From positions 5,278,501 to 5,342,500 of the forward strand of contig NZ_CP099760.1 in NCBI RefSeq assembly GCF_040760005.1: DNA of 64,000 nt, read 5' to 3'. Under the pieces are notes generated by a model. That model worked only from the letters and a program-made list of their open reading frames with translations. It made no database searches and was not told the DNA's origin. The translations under genes and the position numbers were made by a program. Every line of letters begins with the position of its first letter. The stretch's first letter is position 1. Shown here piece by piece: positions 7,996 to 16,393 of this stretch. The DNA comes from Pseudomonas sp. stari2 (GTDB taxonomy: Bacteria > Pseudomonadota > Gammaproteobacteria > Pseudomonadales > Pseudomonadaceae).

Positions 7996-10407
7996 ATGAG
8001 CACCGAAAGTGCTTCGAGTCGAGGCCGTCTGCTACCGAGCCTGCTCGGCATTCTGCTTCTACTGATGGGCCTGGCCATGCTGGCCGGGGGAATCAAGCTG
8101 AGCACGCTCGGCGGCTCGCTGTACTACCTGCTGGCCGGTATCGGCATCACGCTGACCGGCATTCTGCTACTGATGCGTCGTCGCGCAGCACTGGGCCTGT
8201 ACGCCATCGTGCTGTTCGCCAGCACCGTCTGGGCGCTGTGGGAAGTCGGCCTGGACTGGTGGCAACTGGTGCCGCGTCTGGCGCTGTGGTTTGTCCTCGG
8301 CTTCGTGATGCTGCTGCCGTGGTTCCGTCGTCCGCTGCTGCTCAACGGTCCTGCTCCGATGGGCACCGGCGGCCTGACCGTGGCCGTGATTCTGGCCGGC
8401 GTCACCGCCCTGGCCAGCCTGTTCACCCACCCGGGCGAAACCTTTGGCGAACTGGGTCGCGACACCGCCGACACCACCAGCACCGCGCCAGCCATGCCCG
8501 ATGGCGACTGGCAGGCCTACGGCCGCACCGAGTTCGGTGACCGCTACTCGCCACTGAAGCAGATCACCCCGGCCAACGTCGACAAACTGCAAGAAGCCTG
8601 GCGCATCCAGACCGGCGACCTGCCGACTGCCGATGACCCGGTCGAGCTGACCAACGAAAACACCCCGCTGAAAGCCAACGGCATGCTCTATGCCTGCACC
8701 GCTCACAGCAAAGTACTGGCGCTGGACCCGGACACCGGCAAGGAACTGTGGCGCTTCGACCCGCAAATCAAGAGCCCGGTCGGCTTCAAGGGCTTCGCCC
8801 ACATGACCTGCCGTGGCGTGTCGTACTACGACGAAGCGGCTTACGCCAAGTCTGAAAACGCAGCCTCCGTCGTCATCTCCGAAGCCGGCAAAGCCGTCGC
8901 TCAGGCATGCCCGCGTCGCCTGTACCTGCCGACCGCCGATGCACGCCTGATCGCACTGAACGCCGACACCGGCAAAATCTGCGAAGGCTTCGGCAACAAA
9001 GGCGTGGTTGACCTGACCCAGGGCATCGGCCCATTCACCCCGGGTGGCTACTACTCCACCTCGCCAGCCGCAATCACTCGCGATCTGGTGATCATGGGTG
9101 GTCACGTAACCGACAACGAGTCGACCAACGAACCTTCCGGCGTGATCCGCGCCTACGACGTGCGTGACGGTCATCTGGTATGGAACTGGGACAGCAACAA
9201 CCCGGACGCCACCGAGCCATTGGCCCCGGGCCAGACCTACAGCCGCAACTCGGCCAACATGTGGTCGCTGGCCAGTGTTGATGAAAAACTCAACATGGTT
9301 TACCTGCCACTGGGCAACCAGACTCCGGACCAGTGGGGCGCCGACCGCACTCCGGGCGCCGAGAAGTTCAGCGCCGGTGTTGTCGCCCTGGACCTGAGCA
9401 CCGGTAAAGTGCGCTGGAACTACCAGTTCACCCACCACGACCTGTGGGACATGGACGTCGGCAGCCAGCCAACCCTGCTGGACATGAAAACCGCCGACGG
9501 CATCAAACCTGCACTGATCGCCCCGACCAAACAAGGCAGCCTGTACGTCCTCGACCGTCGCGACGGCACGCCGATCATCCCGATCAAGGAAATCCCGGTT
9601 CCGCAAGGCGCCGTGAAAGGCGACCACACCGCACCGACCCAGGCCCGTTCGGACCTGAACCTGCTGGCCCCGGAACTGACCGAAAAAGCCATGTGGGGCG
9701 CCAGCCCGTTCGACCAGATGCTGTGCCGCATCCAGTTCAAGGAACTGCGCTACGAAGGCCAGTACACGCCTCCGTCGGAACAGGGCAGCCTGATTTATCC
9801 GGGTAACGTCGGCGTGTTCAACTGGGGCGGCGTATCGGTCGACCCGGTTCGCCAGATGCTGTTCACCAGCCCGAACTACATGGCCTTCGTCTCGAAAATG
9901 GTGCCGCGCGAAAAAGTCGCCGCCGGCAGCAAGCGCGAGAGCGAAACCGCTGGCGTGCAACCGAACACCGGCGCGCCATACGCGGTGATCATGCATCCGT
10001 TCATGTCGCCACTGGGCGTACCGTGCCAGGCCCCGGCCTGGGGCTATGTCGCCGGTATCGACCTGACCACCGGCAAAGTCGTCTGGAAACGCAAAAACGG
10101 TACCAGCCGCGACAGCTCGCCAATCCCGATCGGCTTCACCCTGGGCGTGCCAAGCATGGGCGGCTCGATCGTCACTGCCGGCGGCGTCGGCTTCCTCAGC
10201 GGCACCCTCGACCAGTACCTGCGTGCTTACGACGTAAACACCGGTAAAGAGCTGTGGAAATCCCGTCTGCCTGCTGGCGGCCAGGCGACCCCGATGACCT
10301 ACACCGGCAAGGACGGCAAGCAATACGTCCTGCTCGTTGTCGGTGGCCACGGCTCGCTGGGCACCAAGATGGGTGACTATGTGATTGCTTACAAACTGCC
10401 GGAATAA
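7996..10407 (+). CDS. gcd: Membrane-bound PQQ-dependent glucose dehydrogenase
   Basis: The 803-residue protein has an N-terminal membrane anchor of about five spans (residues 10-150) and then a PQQ beta-propeller beginning near WQAYGRTEFGDRYSPLKQI. Propeller motifs include ALDPDTGKELWRFDP, ALNADTGKICEGFG and the C-terminal AYDVNTGKELWKSRLPAGGQATPMTY. It oxidises glucose to gluconolactone in the periplasm and passes electrons to ubiquinone, the start of the direct oxidative route that makes gluconate in pseudomonads. A GGAGA Shine-Dalgarno precedes the ATG. Length is close to the usual 796-805. A strong terminator follows. Confidence 0.96.
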   Translation: MSTESASSRGRLLPSLLGILLLLMGLAMLAGGIKLSTLGGSLYYLLAGIGITLTGILLLMRRRAALGLYAIVLFASTVWALWEVGLDWWQLVPRLALWFVLGFVMLLPWFRRPLLLNGPAPMGTGGLTVAVILAGVTALASLFTHPGETFGELGRDTADTTSTAPAMPDGDWQAYGRTEFGDRYSPLKQITPANVDKLQEAWRIQTGDLPTADDPVELTNENTPLKANGMLYACTAHSKVLALDPDTGKELWRFDPQIKSPVGFKGFAHMTCRGVSYYDEAAYAKSENAASVVISEAGKAVAQACPRRLYLPTADARLIALNADTGKICEGFGNKGVVDLTQGIGPFTPGGYYSTSPAAITRDLVIMGGHVTDNESTNEPSGVIRAYDVRDGHLVWNWDSNNPDATEPLAPGQTYSRNSANMWSLASVDEKLNMVYLPLGNQTPDQWGADRTPGAEKFSAGVVALDLSTGKVRWNYQFTHHDLWDMDVGSQPTLLDMKTADGIKPALIAPTKQGSLYVLDRRDGTPIIPIKEIPVPQGAVKGDHTAPTQARSDLNLLAPELTEKAMWGASPFDQMLCRIQFKELRYEGQYTPPSEQGSLIYPGNVGVFNWGGVSVDPVRQMLFTSPNYMAFVSKMVPREKVAAGSKRESETAGVQPNTGAPYAVIMHPFMSPLGVPCQAPAWGYVAGIDLTTGKVVWKRKNGTSRDSSPIPIGFTLGVPSMGGSIVTAGGVGFLSGTLDQYLRAYDVNTGKELWKSRLPAGGQATPMTYTGKDGKQYVLLVVGGHGSLGTKMGDYVIAYKLPE

Positions 10408-10427
10408 GTTTTAGCGGCGGTAAAGAG

Positions 10428-10463
10428 AAAGGCGATGCCCTGTGAGGGGTGTCGCCTTTTTTT
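10428..10463 (+). terminator. Rho-independent terminator of gcd
   Basis: AAAGGCGA (10428-10435) pairs with TCGCCTTT (10452-10459), with an inner CCC/GGG pairing and a run of T to 10463. It lies 21 bp after the gcd stop. Confidence 0.9.
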
Positions 10464-10644
10464 GTGGGCTGCGTTTTTTTAAACGAGGTGTTTATGTCCT
10501 ACAGACGGGGGATTTGCAGGGGATGTTTCTGACATGTCGCGTCGGTTGTGGCTCGGAAATGGGGTGGATAGGCTTTGGGGGTCGCTGCAAATTCAGCGAA
10601 CGGGCGTCGCGGCCCGATAACTGATGCATAATCGCCAACCTCAC

Positions 10645-10786
10645 GGCACCTCGGTGCCTGTTGTTTGTTTCATGGCGGCTGTGCGCGGGATACCTTCCTT
10701 GGAGGTATGCCGATTCCTCAGTTATCGGTCCGCGAACCCGCGTACAGCTGCCACCTCAGATTGCGTCGCGGCATTCGAAGGCAGCT
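10645..10786 (+). promoter_or_regulatory. Structured RNA-like leader of the DUF6124 gene (three-way junction)
   Basis: Four helices are visible. Hairpin 10645-10658 is GGCAC/GTGCC. A 17-bp closing stem pairs 10673-10689 with 10737-10753, all positions paired, two as G-U. Inside it are hairpin 10690-10708 (ATACCT/AGGTAT core) and hairpin 10709-10729 (CCGAT/ATCGG core). Thus the region folds as a three-way junction. AGCTGCC (10746-10752), the 3' side of the closing stem, can instead pair with GGCAGCT (10780-10786), giving a competing fold. A -10-like CATAAT (10627-10632) would start a transcript just before the first hairpin. It ends about 27 nt before the ATG of the next gene. A cis-regulatory role is inferred; a separate small RNA is the alternative. 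Confidence 0.55.
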
Positions 10787-10812
10787 CCAATTTCACCAAC
10801 TGAGTATTCACC

Positions 10813-11187
10813 ATGAAAAAACCAACACCCAATCCCCCCGAATCAAACGACACCTCGCCCTACGAATCCGCCGATTCAAAGAAACTCCACGACGCCGCCG
10901 AACGCGCGCTCGACCACCACTTCAACCCCATCCCGAAAAAATGCCCCGGCCGCCGACCGAGCCAGATGTTTCAGATCTCCCCGGACATGGACGACGAAAC
11001 GCTGTTGGCCCATGCCTGTGAGTCTTTGGCCACAGCCAGTGTCATGGCCAGTGATGTAGCGGCTTTTGTCGATACGCCGCAGCGGCATCGGATCCTGGGG
11101 ATTCAGCAAGTGATCATGCTGGCGGAACTGGCGGTGAACCGAGTACTGGATAACGTCGAAGTACAGCGTTACCCGACACCCAGCTAA
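10813..11187 (+). CDS. DUF6124 (formerly DUF3077) family protein
   Basis: A 124-residue soluble protein with a polar, Pro-rich N-terminus (about 1-25) and a helical part from ADSKKLHDAAERALDHHF onward. The segment MFQISPDMDDETLLAHACESLATASVMASDVA and the final LGIQQVIMLAELAVNRVLDNVE match my memory of this Pseudomonas-restricted family, which occurs in several copies per genome. The function is unknown. No signal peptide or membrane span is present. The long structured leader and isolated position indicate its own transcription unit. No strong Shine-Dalgarno is seen before the ATG. Confidence 0.75.
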   Translation: MKKPTPNPPESNDTSPYESADSKKLHDAAERALDHHFNPIPKKCPGRRPSQMFQISPDMDDETLLAHACESLATASVMASDVAAFVDTPQRHRILGIQQVIMLAELAVNRVLDNVEVQRYPTPS

Positions 11188-11243
11188 GCCGCCCTGACGA
11201 AATCGACTGCCAGCCACAGACTGCATTCGCTGGCAGATCGATT

Positions 11244-11294
11244 GGGACGCAGAGCGTCCCGGGCTGCATTCCCACGCAGAGCGTGGGAACGATC
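11244..11294. repeat. REP-type hairpin doublet
   Basis: Two hairpins lie side by side: GGGACGC/GCGTCCC (11244-11260) and TTCCCACGC/GCGTGGGAA (11269-11289), followed by CGATC. The same core, GTTCCCACGC...GCGTGGGAAC, recurs at 14254-14379 and 15511-15556. Such extragenic palindromes are abundant in fluorescent pseudomonads and are spread by RAYT-type transposases. Confidence 0.8.
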
Positions 11295-11299
11295 AAGTT

Positions 11300-11690
11300 A
11301 CAGCCATGCGCGGGAGGGCCTACGCCCTGCCAGGTTCCATTCCCCGGTCGACCAACCCGCGCATGGCTCCCCAAAAAACAGGATGAGCGTTAGCTCGATA
11401 AAGCTCTTGATCTTGATCCACCGTCCCTTCGGAAGGCTGAGTGGAGGTGTTCATCCGGGGATTGGCGCGCAGCGCCGTTTGGCGAAGCCGAACTCATCGA
11501 CGAAGTCGATGCCCCCGGAGGGACGCCGGAGCGAAGGAACCCGAGCCTGCGAGGGCCGAACGCCGGGACGAGCCTTTTTGGGTACTTTTTTGGCGTTTGA
11601 AAAAAGTGCCTCGCCGTAAGGGCGAAACCGCCAGCGGCAACCCCCGCAGAAACGGATATTCACCCAAAACCCAAGAGCATGGCCGGCCCA
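11300..11690. repeat. Long intergenic repeat-like element of the Pseudomonas type, no credible gene
   Basis: This gene-free stretch before lon has the wording I associate with a dispersed Pseudomonas intergenic element: an inverted pair around CATGCGCGGG (11307) and CCCGCGCATGG (11357), a TTGATC repeat at 11407-11420, hairpins such as GGCGCGCAGCGCC, and the block ACCGTCCCTTCGGAAGGCTG. The minus strand is open for 70 codons (11663-11451) with low complexity, and I do not believe it is a protein. No copy exists elsewhere in this window, so the repeat status rests on memory. Confidence 0.45.
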
Positions 11691-11817
11691 AAGGCCGCCA
11701 AGCCCAACCCCAAAACCCTGTCAAAACCCTGAACACACAAGCAGAAACACCCACCCCCATTGAAACCACCCAAACCCTGCCCCATCTAACAGCCATACCC
11801 CATTGCGCAGGTGCCCC

Positions 11818-14241
11818 ATGAGCGACCAGCAAGAATTCCCCGAGAACCCCGACGACATCACCGAAGCCGACGCCGAACACATCGAACACCACGTCCCCGG
11901 CAAAGGCCTCGCCCTGCCCGGCCAGAACCTGCCGGACAAGGTCTACATCATCCCGATCCACAACCGCCCGTTCTTCCCGGCCCAAGTGCTGCCGGTCATC
12001 GTCAACGAAGAACCCTGGGCCGAAACCCTCGAACTGGTCAGCAAATCCGAGCACCACTCCCTGGCCCTGTTCTTCATGGACACGCCCCAGGAAGACCCGC
12101 GCCACTTCGACACCAAGGCATTGCCGCAATACGGCACCCTGGTCAAGGTGCACCACGCCAGCCGCGAAAACGGCAAACTGCAATTCGTCGCCCAAGGCCT
12201 GAGCCGCGTGCGCATCAAGACCTGGCTCAAACACCACCGCCCACCGTATCTGGTTGAAGTCGAATACCCGCACCAGCCCACCGAGCCGACCGACGAGGTC
12301 AAGGCCTACGGCATGGCGCTGATCAACGCGATCAAGGAACTGCTGCCGCTCAACCCGCTGTACAGCGAAGAGCTGAAGAACTACCTCAACCGCTTCAGCC
12401 CCAACGATCCGTCGCCGCTGACCGACTTCGCCGCCGCCCTGACCTCCGCCACCGGCCCCGAGCTGCAGGAAGTGCTCGACTGCGTGCCGATGCTCAAGCG
12501 CATGGAAAAAGTCCTGCCGATGCTGCGCAAGGAAGTCGAAGTCGCGCGCCTGCAAAAAGAGATCTCCGCCGAAGTGAACCGCAAGATCGGCGAGCATCAG
12601 CGCGAGTTCTTCCTCAAGGAGCAGCTCAAGGTCATCCAGCAGGAGCTGGGCCTGACCAAGGACGACCGCAGCGCCGACCTCGAACAGTTCGAGCAGCGTC
12701 TGGAAGGCAAGGTCCTGCCGACGCAGGTGCAGAAGCGCCTCGAAGAAGAGATGAACAAGCTGTCGATCCTCGAGACCGGATCGCCGGAGTACGCCGTCAC
12801 CCGCAACTACCTCGACTGGGCGACCTCAGTGCCATGGGGCGTGTATGGCGAGGACAAGCTCGACCTCAAGCACGCGCGCAAGGTGCTCGACAAACACCAC
12901 GCTGGCCTCGATGACATCAAGGACCGGATCCTGGAGTTCCTCGCGGTCGGTGCCTACAAAGGCGAAATCAGCGGTTCCATCGTACTGCTGGTCGGCCCGC
13001 CGGGCGTGGGTAAAACCAGCGTCGGCAAATCCATCGCCGAATCCCTCGGCCGGCCGTTCTACCGCTTCAGCCTCGGTGGCATGCGCGACGAAGCCGAAAT
13101 CAAGGGCCACCGCCGCACCTACATCGGTGCGCAACCGGGCAAACTCGTGCAGGCGTTGAAAGACGTCGAAGTGATGAACCCGGTGATCATGCTCGACGAG
13201 ATCGACAAGATGGGCCAGAGCTACCAGGGCGACCCGGCCTCGGCGCTGCTCGAAACCCTCGACCCGGAACAGAACGTCGAATTCCTCGACCACTATCTGG
13301 ACCTGCGAATGGACCTGTCGAAAGTCCTGTTCGTCTGCACCGCCAACACCCTGGATTCGATCCCCGGCCCATTGCTGGACCGGATGGAAGTGATTCGCCT
13401 GTCGGGCTACATCACCGAAGAAAAAGTCGCCATCGCCAAGCGTCACCTGTGGCCGAAACTGCTGGAAAAGGCCGGCGTGTCCAAGGGCAGCCTGAGCATC
13501 AGCGACAGCGCCCTCAAAGCCCTGATCGACGGCTACGCCCGTGAAGCCGGCGTGCGCCAGCTGGAAAAACAGATGGGCAAACTGGTGCGCAAAGCGGTGA
13601 TGAAGCTGATCGACGACCCGAAAGCGGTGATCAAGCTAGGGCCGAAAGACCTCGAAGCGTCCCTCGGCCATCCGGTGTTCCGCAACGAGCAGGTGCTGTC
13701 CGGCACCGGCGTGATCACTGGCCTGGCGTGGACCAGCATGGGCGGCGCGACCTTGCCGATCGAGGCCACGCGGATTCATACCCTGAATCGTGGCTTCAAG
13801 CTCACCGGGCAACTGGGCGATGTGATGAAGGAGTCGGCGGAGATCGCCTACAGCTACGTCAGTTCGCACCTCAAATCCTTTGGTGGTGACCCGAAATTCT
13901 TCGACGAAGCTTTCGTCCACCTGCATGTGCCGGAAGGTGCGACACCGAAAGACGGCCCGAGCGCCGGCGTGACCATGGCCAGCGCCCTGCTCTCGCTCGC
14001 CCGCAATCAGCCGCCGAAAAAAGGCGTGGCGATGACCGGTGAACTGACGCTGACCGGGCATGTACTGCCGATTGGCGGGGTGCGCGAGAAGGTGATTGCG
14101 GCGCGGCGGCAGAAGATTTTCGAGTTGATTTTGCCGGAGCCGAATCGGGGCAACTTTGAGGAACTGCCGGATTACCTGAAGGAAGGCATTACGGTGCATT
14201 TCGCCAAGAAGTTTTCGGATGTGGCGAAGGTGCTTTTCTAA
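11818..14241 (+). CDS. lon: ATP-dependent Lon protease (second Lon of Pseudomonas)
   Basis: The start at ATG 11818, preceded by AGGTG, gives 807 residues; an ATG 15 nt upstream has no ribosome site. The order is the N-terminal LON substrate-binding domain (about 40-240), helical linker, AAA+ module with Walker A GPPGVGKTS (K399) and Walker B VIMLDEIDK, and the C-terminal Ser-Lys peptidase with S715 in KDGPSAGV and K758 in REKVIAARR. Lon degrades misfolded and regulatory proteins in the cytosol. Pseudomonas has two Lon-like genes; the usual heat-shock lon sits next to clpX and hupB, and this copy beside gcd matches P. putida lon-2. The flanks are repeat-rich. Confidence 0.95.
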   Translation: MSDQQEFPENPDDITEADAEHIEHHVPGKGLALPGQNLPDKVYIIPIHNRPFFPAQVLPVIVNEEPWAETLELVSKSEHHSLALFFMDTPQEDPRHFDTKALPQYGTLVKVHHASRENGKLQFVAQGLSRVRIKTWLKHHRPPYLVEVEYPHQPTEPTDEVKAYGMALINAIKELLPLNPLYSEELKNYLNRFSPNDPSPLTDFAAALTSATGPELQEVLDCVPMLKRMEKVLPMLRKEVEVARLQKEISAEVNRKIGEHQREFFLKEQLKVIQQELGLTKDDRSADLEQFEQRLEGKVLPTQVQKRLEEEMNKLSILETGSPEYAVTRNYLDWATSVPWGVYGEDKLDLKHARKVLDKHHAGLDDIKDRILEFLAVGAYKGEISGSIVLLVGPPGVGKTSVGKSIAESLGRPFYRFSLGGMRDEAEIKGHRRTYIGAQPGKLVQALKDVEVMNPVIMLDEIDKMGQSYQGDPASALLETLDPEQNVEFLDHYLDLRMDLSKVLFVCTANTLDSIPGPLLDRMEVIRLSGYITEEKVAIAKRHLWPKLLEKAGVSKGSLSISDSALKALIDGYAREAGVRQLEKQMGKLVRKAVMKLIDDPKAVIKLGPKDLEASLGHPVFRNEQVLSGTGVITGLAWTSMGGATLPIEATRIHTLNRGFKLTGQLGDVMKESAEIAYSYVSSHLKSFGGDPKFFDEAFVHLHVPEGATPKDGPSAGVTMASALLSLARNQPPKKGVAMTGELTLTGHVLPIGGVREKVIAARRQKIFELILPEPNRGNFEELPDYLKEGITVHFAKKFSDVAKVLF

Positions 14242-14253
14242 CCCTCCCCTGAT

Positions 14254-14379
14254 GATCGTTCCCACGCTCCGCGTGGGAATGCATCCTGTGATGCTCCGCG
14301 TCACGCTTGCGAAGGGACGCAGAGCGTCCCGGGCGGCATTCCCACGCGGACGGTTCGACGCCTCGACGTGGGAACGATC
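14254..14379. repeat. Composite REP cluster downstream of lon
   Basis: GATCGTTCCCACG at 14254 is mirrored by CGTGGGAACGATC ending at 14379. Inside are three hairpin units: TTCCCACGC/GCGTGGGAA (14259-14279), GGGACGC/GCGTCCC (14314-14330), and a variant unit from 14340 with a longer loop carrying GGTTCGACGCCTCGAC. The loop variant recurs, inverted, at 15511-15556. It occupies nearly the whole 220-bp gap and may act as transcription end for lon. Confidence 0.8.
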
Positions 14380-14461
14380 ACGCCAAGCCTGGCGCGGTCA
14401 CACTTTGTCTTATCTTCAGTTATGCTCGCCGTTCGTCGCCAACACCGGAGCCACTGAATCC

Positions 14462-14854
14462 ATGTCCCCCCTTCGCCTGTTTGTCCCCCTGTCCCTCGCC
14501 CTGCTGGCCGCCTGCGCCACGCAACCGAAAACCAACGTGACCGTGGAAAAACAGAGCGAATGCCCGGTGCGGCTGACCAACGGGCAAAACCTGATCGTCA
14601 TGCTCCCGAGCAACCCCACCACCGGCTACCGCTGGGCCATCCAGGATTCTGCCGGCGGCGTATTGCGCGCCCTCAGCCCCGAGGTCTACAGCAGCCCGAA
14701 AGATTCCGGCATGGTCGGCGCGGGCGGTTTCTCCACCTGGCGCTTCCAGGCTTTCGCCACCGGCACAGGACGCCTGCGCCTGACCTCGCAACAACCCTGG
14801 GAGCCTGAAGTCGAGCCGGTGGAAACCTTTGACTGCGCGATCTCGGTGAACTGA
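14462..14854 (+). CDS. Lipoprotein with chagasin-like (I42) protease inhibitor domain
   Basis: From ATG 14462 the product has 130 residues. It begins with a lipoprotein signal (LLAACATQ, lipobox Cys at about residue 18). The rest has the inhibitor I42 pattern: a first strand region CPVRLTNGQNLIVMLPSNPTTGYRW (the NPTTGY loop is the hallmark of chagasin), then GAGGFSTWRFQAFATGTGRLRL and a final strand near VETFDCAISV. Chagasin-type proteins block papain-like cysteine peptidases. Bacterial ones are periplasmic or surface lipoproteins of unclear target. The following gene starts 2 bp later. Upstream frames starting before 14462 run through REP sequence and are not real. Confidence 0.82.
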   Translation: MSPLRLFVPLSLALLAACATQPKTNVTVEKQSECPVRLTNGQNLIVMLPSNPTTGYRWAIQDSAGGVLRALSPEVYSSPKDSGMVGAGGFSTWRFQAFATGTGRLRLTSQQPWEPEVEPVETFDCAISVN

Positions 14855-14856
14855 TC

Positions 14857-15501
14857 GTGGGCTGGCTGATCCTCGCGCTGATGGGCGCAGCGACCTTTCT
14901 CTATGGCGTCAGCACCCATGCGGCGCTGCTTTGCCTGCTGGTCAAACCGTTGCCGGTGCTGGCGTTGCTGGGCTGGCTGCACGATGCGCCGCCGAGCGAC
15001 TATCGCCGCTGGATCAGCCTCGGTCTGATTTTCTCGTTGCTCGGCGATGTGCTGCTGGCATGGCCGGGAGATTTGTTCGTGTTTGGCCTGGGTGCGTTTC
15101 TGGTCGCGCATCTGGCGTATCTCAAGGCTTACCTCAGCGATTGCCGGCGTCTGGCTCTGTTGCCGCTGGTGCTTGCCCTTGGCGTTGGCGCCGTGCTGTT
15201 GGGCATATTGATCAGCAGCGGACTCGGACCGTTGACCGTGCCGGTGATCGTCTACGGCACCGCCATCAGCGCCATGCTCTGGCGCGCTCTCGCCCGACTC
15301 GGCAGCGGCGTACCGCAACGTTCGGCGTTGCTCGCGGCCGGCGGCGCGGTGGCGTTCGTGTTCTCCGACAGCGTGATCGGCATCGATCGTTTTGTCGCAC
15401 CGTTCCACGCTGCGCCGTACGTCATCATCCTCAGTTACTGGCTGGGGCAATGGGGCATTGCCGCCTCGGCATTTTCCCAAACCAAACGTCCCGACCTTTA
15501 A
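14857..15501 (+). CDS. YhhN family membrane protein (lysoplasmalogenase-like)
   Basis: A 214-residue protein with about seven to eight membrane spans and few polar residues, starting at GTG 14857, 2 bp after the previous stop. Family features are VKPLPVLALLGW near residue 30, the GLIFSLLGDVLLAWPG block with a conserved Asp near 65, and FVFSDSVIGIDRF with another Asp near 172. These acidic residues are conserved in the YhhN/TMEM86 family, in which TMEM86B hydrolyses lysoplasmalogen. Activity in Pseudomonas is not established. The tight spacing indicates an operon with the inhibitor lipoprotein. Confidence 0.82.
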   Translation: MGWLILALMGAATFLYGVSTHAALLCLLVKPLPVLALLGWLHDAPPSDYRRWISLGLIFSLLGDVLLAWPGDLFVFGLGAFLVAHLAYLKAYLSDCRRLALLPLVLALGVGAVLLGILISSGLGPLTVPVIVYGTAISAMLWRALARLGSGVPQRSALLAAGGAVAFVFSDSVIGIDRFVAPFHAAPYVIILSYWLGQWGIAASAFSQTKRPDL

Positions 15502-15510
15502 AAGATCTTT

Positions 15511-15556
15511 GATCGTTCCCGCGTCAAGGCGTCGAACTGTCTGCGTGGGAACGATC
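15511..15556. repeat. REP variant with long loop
   Basis: GATCGTTCCCGCG (15511-15523) and its partner GCGTGGGAACGATC ending at 15556 flank a loop with TCAAGGCGTCGAACTGTC. The unit near 14340-14379 holds the same loop in the opposite orientation (TCGAGGCGTCGAACCGTC when reversed), so the loop is part of the mobile unit and not random spacer. Confidence 0.7.
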
Positions 15557-15649
15557 ACTGGCTGCAAAGCGGTTTATCAGACAACCCGCGCATCTGCGCG
15601 CCAGTTTGGCTAAAATGCCGGCCTTTTCATCGACACCGCCGGAACCGCC

Positions 15650-16393
15650 GTGAGCAAAGAACCCGATCGCATTTTCGCCCAGCCGATGGCCCAGGTGCCT
15701 GACTTCGCCTTCAACGAAGACGTGGTGCGGGTGTTCCCGGACATGATCAAGCGTTCGGTGCCGGGTTATCCGACCATCGTCGAGAACCTCGGCGTGCTCG
15801 CGGCGCAGTTCGCGCAGCCGAACAGCGTGCTCTACGATCTCGGCGCCTCGCTGGGTGCCGTGACTCAGGCCCTGCGCCGTCATGTGCGCACCGACGGTTG
15901 CCGGGTGATCGCGGTGGATAACTCGGCCGCGATGGTCGAGCGCTGCCGCGAGTACCTCAACGGTCAAGACTCGATGTTCCAGGAGTTGCTGCCGGTCGAA
16001 GTGATCGAAGGCGACATCCTCGCCCTCGTTTTCAAACCGGCCTCGGTGGTGGCGCTGAACTTCACTCTGCAATTCATTGCCCCGGATCAGCGCACGGCGT
16101 TGCTGTCGCGCATTCGCCAATCGTTGCTGCCGGGTGGCGCGCTGATTCTGTCGGAGAAGTTGCGCTTCAGCGATGCCGAAGAACACGCGCTGCTGACCGA
16201 TCTGCACGTCGCGTTCAAACGCGCCAACGGCTACAGCGAACTGGAAATCGCCCAGAAGCGCAGTGCCATCGAAAACGTCATGAAGCCCGACAGCCTCGAA
16301 GAACACCGCGAGCGCCTGCTGACCGCCGGGTTCTCGAAAGTCGTGCCGTGGTTCCAGTGTCTTAACTTTGCCTCGTTGATTGCCTTGCCATGA
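15650..16393 (+). CDS. cmoA: Carboxy-S-adenosyl-L-methionine synthase CmoA
   Basis: A 247-residue class I SAM-fold enzyme starting at GTG 15650. The N-terminus [21 protein letters not shown] is characteristic of CmoA. The SAM-binding motif [16 protein letters not shown] follows, then [16 protein letters not shown] and [17 protein letters not shown]. CmoA converts SAM and prephenate into carboxy-SAM, which CmoB uses for uridine-5-oxyacetate at tRNA wobble position 34. The stop overlaps the cmoB start by 4 nt (ATGA), the usual arrangement. Confidence 0.96.
   Translation: MSKEPDRIFAQPMAQVPDFAFNEDVVRVFPDMIKRSVPGYPTIVENLGVLAAQFAQPNSVLYDLGASLGAVTQALRRHVRTDGCRVIAVDNSAAMVERCREYLNGQDSMFQELLPVEVIEGDILALVFKPASVVALNFTLQFIAPDQRTALLSRIRQSLLPGGALILSEKLRFSDAEEHALLTDLHVAFKRANGYSELEIAQKRSAIENVMKPDSLEEHRERLLTAGFSKVVPWFQCLNFASLIALP

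Noticed and set aside
11451..11663. 70-codon minus-strand frame in the intergenic element
   Set aside because: Reading like other copies of this element in Pseudomonas, it looks like by-chance coding of a DNA repeat rather than a protein; no start signal.
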